Of a stretch of 10,099 bases of DNA, positions 6,353 through 10,099 are shown piece after piece (within the stretch, counting starts at the first letter, position 1; the number at the start of each line of letters is the position of its first letter). The position numbers were made by a program, and so were the translations under genes. Source of the DNA: JBKQWK01 sp052139595 (lineage in GTDB: Bacteria > Actinomycetota > Thermoleophilia > UBA2241); the NCBI GenBank assembly GCA_052139595.1, contig JBKQWK010000056.1, positions 1 through 10,099 on the forward strand. Direction: 5' to 3'. A model generated the notes under the pieces. The model ran no database searches. It was not told where the DNA came from and saw only the letters and a program-made list of their open reading frames with translations.

Positions 6353-7585
6353 ATGCCTGACCAGCGACTCATTGACGACCTGCGCGTCGGCGCCGTCGAA
6401 GTACTGCCAGACGGCGCCCTCGAGGCCAAGCTGGCGCTGGCCGAGCGCGAGCAGCGGCCGCTGCGCATCAAGCTCGGTGTCGATCCTACGGCCCCTGACC
6501 TCCACCTCGGCCATACGGTCGTGCTCAACAAATTGCGCCAGTTCCAGGATGCCGGTCACGTGGCTGTACTCATCATCGGCGACTACACGGCCCGCATCGG
6601 TGACCCTTCCGGACGCAGTAAGACGCGACCGCGGCTCGATCCGGCCGTAATCGATGCCAATGCCAAGACCTATCAGGATCAGGCGTTTCTGATTCTCGAT
6701 GACGACCCGGCCAAGCTCGAGGTGCGCTACAACGGCGAGTGGCTGGCGCCGCTGAGCATGGAGCAGCTCTTCGAGCTGACGGCGACGACGACGGTGGCGC
6801 GCATCCTCGAACGCGACGACTTCGCCAAGCGCTGGACGGCTCATCAGCCCATCTCGCTGCTCGAAATGCTCTATCCCATCGCCCAAGGCTACGATTCAGT
6901 TGCTGTCAGGGCCGACATCGAACTGGGTGGTACCGATCAGAAGTTCAACCTCTTCATGGGCCGCGATCTGCAGGAGTACTTCAGTCAGCCGGCGCAAGGC
7001 ATCATGACGCTCGCCATTCTGCCCGGCACGGACGGCGTCGAGCGGATGAGCAAGAGCACCGGCAACTACATCGGAGTGAGCGAAGACCCGCGCGATATCT
7101 ACGGCAAGGTGATGAGCATTCCCGACCAGACGATGATGACCTACTTCGCGCTGCTCACCAGTCATCACGCCGATGAGTTGCGGGCGATGGAGCGTGATCT
7201 GGTCGCGGGTAAGATCAACCCGCGCGATCTCAAAGCGCGCCTGGCCGGCGAGATCATCACCCGTCTGCGCGGCGCCGCGGCGGCGGTCGAAGCCGAAGAG
7301 CACTTCGAACGCGTCTTTCGCCGCCACGAGCTCGGCGCCGCCGACCTCACCCCGCTGACCCTTGAACCCGGTGACGACGAGGCCGGTACTGTCTACCTGC
7401 CCAAGCTGCTGGAGCGCTGGTTTGGCCTCTCCCGGAGCGAGGCGCGTCGACGGCTCGAGCAGGGTGGCGTTACGCTCGACGGCGAGGCGGTGACCGACCT
7501 GTCGGTCTCCACCGCCTTTCTCGCCGGCAAGCGAGTCAAGGCCGGCAAGTCGACAACGTTTCAGGGCGTCGTCGTCCGCCGTTGA
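6353..7585 (+). CDS. tyrS: Tyrosyl-tRNA synthetase
   Basis: Class I aminoacyl-tRNA synthetase charging tRNA-Tyr with tyrosine, cytosolic and homodimeric. The 410 residues are full length. The HIGH-type motif is HLGH at residues 51-54 within GVDPTAPDLHLGHTVVLNK. The KMSKS-type motif is RMSKS at 231-235, followed by TGNYIGVSEDP. GDYTARIGDPSGRSKTRP and ELGGTDQKFNLFMGRDLQ are typical of the TyrRS branch whose HIGH loop begins VDPTAPDLHLGH (the TyrZ-like type) as opposed to the E. coli TyrS type. Residues about 345-408 form a C-terminal S4 RNA-binding domain (LSRSEARRRLEQGGVTLDG). The ATG at 6353 is fixed by the conserved N-terminal length and the -10 box six bases upstream. There is no T-box leader, and the 162-base gap upstream is too short and lacks its motifs. 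It probably forms a single-gene transcription unit. Confidence 0.97.
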   Translation: MPDQRLIDDLRVGAVEVLPDGALEAKLALAEREQRPLRIKLGVDPTAPDLHLGHTVVLNKLRQFQDAGHVAVLIIGDYTARIGDPSGRSKTRPRLDPAVIDANAKTYQDQAFLILDDDPAKLEVRYNGEWLAPLSMEQLFELTATTTVARILERDDFAKRWTAHQPISLLEMLYPIAQGYDSVAVRADIELGGTDQKFNLFMGRDLQEYFSQPAQGIMTLAILPGTDGVERMSKSTGNYIGVSEDPRDIYGKVMSIPDQTMMTYFALLTSHHADELRAMERDLVAGKINPRDLKARLAGEIITRLRGAAAAVEAEEHFERVFRRHELGAADLTPLTLEPGDDEAGTVYLPKLLERWFGLSRSEARRRLEQGGVTLDGEAVTDLSVSTAFLAGKRVKAGKSTTFQGVVVRR

Positions 7586-7633
7586 ACCGCCGCCCGCCGC
7601 TCGCGGCAGTCAAACCAGCGTCGTAGCGGCGGT
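7586..7633 (+). repeat. Inverted repeat right after tyrS stop
   Basis: ACCGCCGC (7586-7593) immediately follows the tyrS TGA and is matched by GCGGCGGT (7626-7633), a perfect 8-bp pairing. The 32-base loop itself contains a small GCCG-CTCG-CGGC hairpin (about 7596-7607). There is no T-run after it. It could act as a terminator or 3' stabiliser for tyrS mRNA. Confidence 0.4.
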
Positions 7634-7694
7634 CACCGGGCGCTCGGGCAGCGACCATTCCGGCCGCTGCGCTTCAGGGACGGACCAGGGCCGG

Positions 7695-7703
7695 TGGTAC
7701 CAT
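7695..7703 (+). promoter_or_regulatory. Extended -10 TGGTACCAT for the glycan operon
   Basis: TGG followed by TACCAT resembles the tyrS element TGGTATCAT, differing at one base. Transcription would start near 7709-7711, giving either a leader of about 32 bases before the GTG at 7742 or a leaderless mRNA beginning at the GTG at 7710. No -35 box is apparent. It suggests the glycan genes form a transcription unit separate from tyrS. Confidence 0.5.
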
Positions 7704-7709
7704 TGTCGT

Positions 7710-7745
7710 GTGCGAACCGTCGGTGATGGAGGTTCTGGTCTGTGA
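7710..7745 (+). CDS. Possible 11-codon leader ORF overlapping the next start
   Basis: A GTG at 7710 lies exactly six bases after the TACCAT box, the same spacing as the two leaderless starts upstream of mpg and tyrS. It opens an 11-codon frame (read as MRTVGDGGSGL) ending with TGA 7743-7745. That stop overlaps the GTG start of the 443-aa gene in a GTGA arrangement, and the downstream ribosome binding site lies inside it. If translated, it could couple translation to the operon. The peptide shows no attenuation-type codon run. A chance ORF is quite possible. Confidence 0.25.
   Translation: MRTVGDGGSGL
7728..7732 (+). promoter_or_regulatory. Ribosome binding site GGAGG for the 443-aa gene
   Basis: GGAGG stands nine bases before the GTG at 7742, a standard Shine-Dalgarno match that fixes this start. 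It contrasts with mpg and tyrS, which have none. Confidence 0.75.
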
Positions 7746-9073
7746 ATGTCGAGCGTCGCCTTCTGCGCCTCATGAACGCGGGCGACCAAGATATCGAACT
7801 CTTCCAGCGCGCCTTGGCGCCGCGCGTGCTGCCCAATCATGGGCCGCGGACGTGGCTCTTCGACCGCGCCTTCTTTCTCTACATCACTGTGGTCCGCATG
7901 GCGCGGGCCGCGGCCGTACCGGCTGCGCCGAGCAGTCGAGCGGTGGTCTACGATCCAGGGGCGCGCGACGAGACGCGGCGGGCTAATCGCGCCTACTTCA
8001 TCCATGAGTACTTCGGTGAAGAGGTTGACTTTCTCCTGACTGACCTCTTGAAGGGCGCTGGTGAGGCGCGCACCATGACGGTCGGCGAGCGTCTTGCGGC
8101 GCGGCGCTGGCGCTGGCGCGCTCGCCGCGCCGCCCTCGCCTCGTTTCTCGATTTCTCCTCCCGCCGCTATCGCTGGTGGGGCGACGTCTTTTCGACGGTG
8201 CACACCTTCGCTCAGGCACTTGAGCAGATCGACAAGGCTTACATCGGCCTGCCTTATGACCGGCGCAGCTACGTGCTTGCCACCTGGCTGCAGCGGCACA
8301 CGGCGATCAAGCCGTTCATCATCTTCCAGAGCATGCCGCTCTACGGTAATCAACGCGACCTGCACGTGCCGGTCACCGTCATCCTCACCTCCAAAGTAAA
8401 TATCCCTGAGGTGAACTACTACATCGAGCAAGGGCACTTCAAGGCTGGCGAGGTTCTCTACCGATCGCAGGAGTACCTTCTGGAGCGGGTCGGCATTGAG
8501 CCGGCACCGCCGCTGTACGACATCGGTTTTTTCTCGACTGGTGACTGGGCGAGGGTCGACGGTACCTACTGGGCGGTTGATCTGGAGAAAGTGCGTCAGG
8601 GCGCCTACCGTGGCAACATCTATGAGGCACAGTCGATGCGGGTGCTGGAGGCGCTCGTCGACTACGCTCGCTCGCGCCGCCGTACCCTGCGCATCTACCT
8701 GCATCCCTACGAGCGCCGCCTGTTGAACGATGAAGGCATTGAGCCGCCCTACAAGGGGCTCGCCGACGGGCAGTGGGTCACCATTGACGAGCGGCCCGGC
8801 AATTCACGAGTCGCCCACTACGAACCGGACGTGGCCGTGGCGCTGCGCTCAGGGACGATCTGGGAGCGTATCGACCTCGGTCTCGACCGTTCGTTCATGT
8901 ATGTCTATGAGGATCTGAGTCTCGGCAACCTGCTCCCAGAAGCCATGGGCGAGTATCAGCGCAACCTGTTTCGCTCGGTTGGCGAGCTGTTCGCCAAGCT
9001 GGACGAGTGCTTCGCTCAACCAGCACAGCAGCGTGTAACTGAACCGCAACGTGAGCCGCAGGTGGCACCATGA
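7742..9073 (+). CDS. Unrecognised protein, possible GT-B glycosyltransferase
   Basis: 443 residues; I do not recognise the family with certainty. It has no signal peptide or clear membrane span, so it is probably cytosolic or peripheral. Residues about 95-145 are Arg/Ala-rich and basic. The middle (about 160-260) reads as alternating strands and helices, including KPFIIFQSMPLYGNQRDL and PVTVILTSKVN, and is rich in Tyr and Trp. LRIYLHPYERRLL places a His-Pro pair at 321-322 after a hydrophobic strand, like the HP motif of bacterial sialyl- and polysialyltransferases that contacts CMP. About 50 residues later ALRSGTIWERIDLG (Ser370, Thr372) resembles the Ser/Thr phosphate-binding motif of those enzymes. 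The Asp/Glu-Asp/Glu-Gly motif is not clear; VDG at 272-274 is the nearest. The ATGA overlap with a CMP-sugar synthetase gene fits a CMP-sugar user. Alternatives are another capsule or surface-glycan enzyme. The CDS is secure; the function is inference. Confidence 0.88.
   Translation: MNVERRLLRLMNAGDQDIELFQRALAPRVLPNHGPRTWLFDRAFFLYITVVRMARAAAVPAAPSSRAVVYDPGARDETRRANRAYFIHEYFGEEVDFLLTDLLKGAGEARTMTVGERLAARRWRWRARRAALASFLDFSSRRYRWWGDVFSTVHTFAQALEQIDKAYIGLPYDRRSYVLATWLQRHTAIKPFIIFQSMPLYGNQRDLHVPVTVILTSKVNIPEVNYYIEQGHFKAGEVLYRSQEYLLERVGIEPAPPLYDIGFFSTGDWARVDGTYWAVDLEKVRQGAYRGNIYEAQSMRVLEALVDYARSRRRTLRIYLHPYERRLLNDEGIEPPYKGLADGQWVTIDERPGNSRVAHYEPDVAVALRSGTIWERIDLGLDRSFMYVYEDLSLGNLLPEAMGEYQRNLFRSVGELFAKLDECFAQPAQQRVTEPQREPQVAP
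9060..9065 (+). promoter_or_regulatory. Ribosome binding site AGGTGG within the upstream gene
   Basis: AGGTGG lies four bases before ATG 9070, inside the last codons of the 443-aa gene. With the ATGA stop-start overlap it points to translational coupling of the two genes. Confidence 0.55.
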
Positions 9074-9780
9074 ATGACTCGGTTACTGGTCGACTGGCCG
9101 TTATCCCCGCCCGCGGCGGCTCTCAGCGGGTGCCAAAAAAGAATATCCGCCCGCTGCGCGGCCGCCCGCTCATCGCCTACACCATCGATGCTGCTCTGCA
9201 CAGCGGTCTGTTTGACGGTGTGGTTGTCAGCACCGACAGTGCTGAGATTGCCGAGGTGGCGCTCGCCTGCGGGGCGACTGTGCCCTTCCTGCGCGATGCG
9301 CGCCTTGCCGACGATCACACGCCGGTGTCGGCGGTGACCACCGATGTTCTGTGCCGCCTTGACCCCGATGGCACGACGTACGCTGCCGTGGCTCAGCTCA
9401 TGCCGAACTGCCCACTGCGCACCGCCGCCGACGTACGCGACAGCTATCGCCAGTTCGCCGCCGGCACCGCTGCCGCGCAGATCTCGGTCTGCCGCTACGG
9501 CTGGTTCAACCCGTGGTGGGCGATGCAGCGCCGCGAAGGCGACGTGCTGGAGCCTGTTTTTCAAGAGAGGGTGACCGACCGCAGTCAGGACCAGCCGGAG
9601 CTATACTGCCCGACCGGCGCTGTGTGGTGGGCGCGTGCCGCCACCCTGGCGTCGGCCGGCACGTTTCACCTTCCGGGTCGTACCGGCTGGGTGATGCCGT
9701 GGGAACGAGCTCTTGACATCGATACCGAAGATGACTGGCGCATGGCCGAAGTCCTGCTTCGCCTGGGCACAGACGAGTGA
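9070..9780 (+). CDS. CMP-acylneuraminate (nonulosonate) cytidylyltransferase family
   Basis: Activates a nonulosonic acid with CTP to give a CMP-sugar and pyrophosphate, the form used by sialyl-type transferases; cytosolic. The 236 residues match the CTP-transferase fold shared by NeuA, PseF and LegF. The nucleotide-binding loop AVIPARGGSQRVPKKNI lies at residues 10-26, GRPLIAYTI follows, then VVVSTDSAEIAEVA (52-65), VPFLRDARLADDHTPV, and a C-terminal ALDIDTEDDW acidic motif that would help bind the metal. QLMPNCPLRTAADV and FNPWWAM suggest a subgroup distinct from classical NeuA, so which sugar (sialic, pseudaminic, legionaminic or another) cannot be told. Kdo cytidylyltransferase is less likely on sequence feel. 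The start is fixed by the 4-base ATGA overlap with the upstream gene and AGGTGG before it. No nonulosonate synthase (NeuB type) is seen in the window; it may lie downstream. Confidence 0.9.
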   Translation: MNDSVTGRLAVIPARGGSQRVPKKNIRPLRGRPLIAYTIDAALHSGLFDGVVVSTDSAEIAEVALACGATVPFLRDARLADDHTPVSAVTTDVLCRLDPDGTTYAAVAQLMPNCPLRTAADVRDSYRQFAAGTAAAQISVCRYGWFNPWWAMQRREGDVLEPVFQERVTDRSQDQPELYCPTGAVWWARAATLASAGTFHLPGRTGWVMPWERALDIDTEDDWRMAEVLLRLGTDE

Positions 9781-9782
9781 GG
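9779..9782 (+). promoter_or_regulatory. Short ribosome binding site GAGG before ATG 9791
   Basis: GAGG overlaps the stop of the cytidylyltransferase gene and stands eight bases before ATG 9791, supporting that start and operon membership. Confidence 0.45.
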
Positions 9783-9790
9783 CGGCGGCG

Positions 9791-10099
9791 ATGACCGATA
9801 CGGCGCTCTGTTCGACGATCTATCCTGCCGTCCTGCCGTTCGTTACTCCCTGGCTGGCCTCAGTGCTGGCTCAGACGGACCCTGAGTTCGACCTCTGGCT
9901 GGCTGTCGACGGCGTCAACGACGACGTTTTGCAACCGCTTCTGACCGAGATCCCCGTGCACCTCGTGCGGGCCTCGCCCGGCAGCACGCCGGCCGATGTG
10001 CGCAACGTTCTCTTCGGCCGGCTGGTCGAGGGCTACGACGTGATCGTCATGGTTGACGCCGACGACGTATTGGCGCCGACCCGGGTCGCAGCTGCCCGC
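9791..10099 (+). CDS. GT-A-type (family 2-like) glycosyltransferase, 3'-truncated
   Basis: An open frame of 103 codons runs from ATG 9791 to the end of the window with no stop, so the gene continues outside it. The translated start is MTDTALCSTIYPAVLPFVTP, followed by WLASVLAQTDPEFDLWLAVDG, a pattern of a family-2 nucleotide-sugar-binding domain (first strand, then a helix, then a strand ending in Asp-Gly). The STPADVRN segment (residues 65-72) matches the position where these enzymes place their conserved xxARN helix. VIVMVDADDVL (85-94) carries the Asp-x-Asp metal and nucleotide-sugar motif at Asp89-Ala-Asp91. It lacks the usual VSVIIPTYN opening, so it is an atypical member. It begins 10 bases after the cytidylyltransferase stop and probably belongs to the same operon. 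The sugar and acceptor are unknown. A nucleotidyltransferase-like protein is a less likely alternative. Confidence 0.8.
   Translation, partial: MTDTALCSTIYPAVLPFVTPWLASVLAQTDPEFDLWLAVDGVNDDVLQPLLTEIPVHLVRASPGSTPADVRNVLFGRLVEGYDVIVMVDADDVLAPTRVAAAR

Noticed and set aside
7610..8704. 364-codon minus-strand ORF opposite the unknown glycan gene
   Set aside because: The + strand frame has GGAGG, a promoter and an ATGA coupling to the next gene; the antisense frame has none and shows no domain.

Overview
The window is a high-GC, densely coding bacterial segment in which every supported gene lies on the + strand. Third codon positions are strongly G/C-biased, and a few long antisense or out-of-frame ORFs are by-products of that bias. 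The order argH, then an AAG-type DNA glycosylase, with tyrS a little further on, recalls actinobacterial chromosomes, where mpg and tyrS are neighbours (as in Mycobacterium tuberculosis). A NIF3-like protein and a two-part U32 protein sit between them, and several promoters appear leaderless. I infer a deep-branching Actinomycetota or similar high-GC lineage; this assignment is tentative.

Layout. Positions 1-1211 hold the 3' part of argH (arginine biosynthesis). After a short gap, 1316-1996 encodes a 3-methyladenine DNA glycosylase whose ATG sits exactly where transcription would start from a TACAAT -10 box. Positions 1997-2426 form the only long non-coding stretch; it ends in a 7-bp hairpin just before the ribosome binding site of a NIF3/DUF34-like metal protein (2427-3425). 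Twenty bases later comes a long U32-family protein with a DUF3656-like middle region (3446-6190), related to the RlhA rRNA hydroxylation factors. A repeat-rich 162-base gap leads to tyrS (6353-7585), again with a leaderless-type extended -10.

From 7586 on the theme changes to surface glycans. A 156-base gap carries an inverted repeat, an extended -10 promoter and a possible 11-codon leader ORF overlapping the next start. It is followed by a tight operon: an unrecognised 443-aa protein with a sialyltransferase-like His-Pro motif (7742-9073), a CMP-acylneuraminate synthetase family enzyme (9070-9780, ATGA overlap) and the first 103 codons of a GT-A-type glycosyltransferase (9791 to the window end). 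A plausible reading is that the middle gene makes a CMP-activated nonulosonic (sialic-type) sugar and one or both neighbours use it or build the acceptor glycan.

The first part is housekeeping (arginine synthesis, base repair, RNA modification, tRNA charging). The end looks like the edge of an accessory cell-surface glycan locus, and that is where novelty is most likely.
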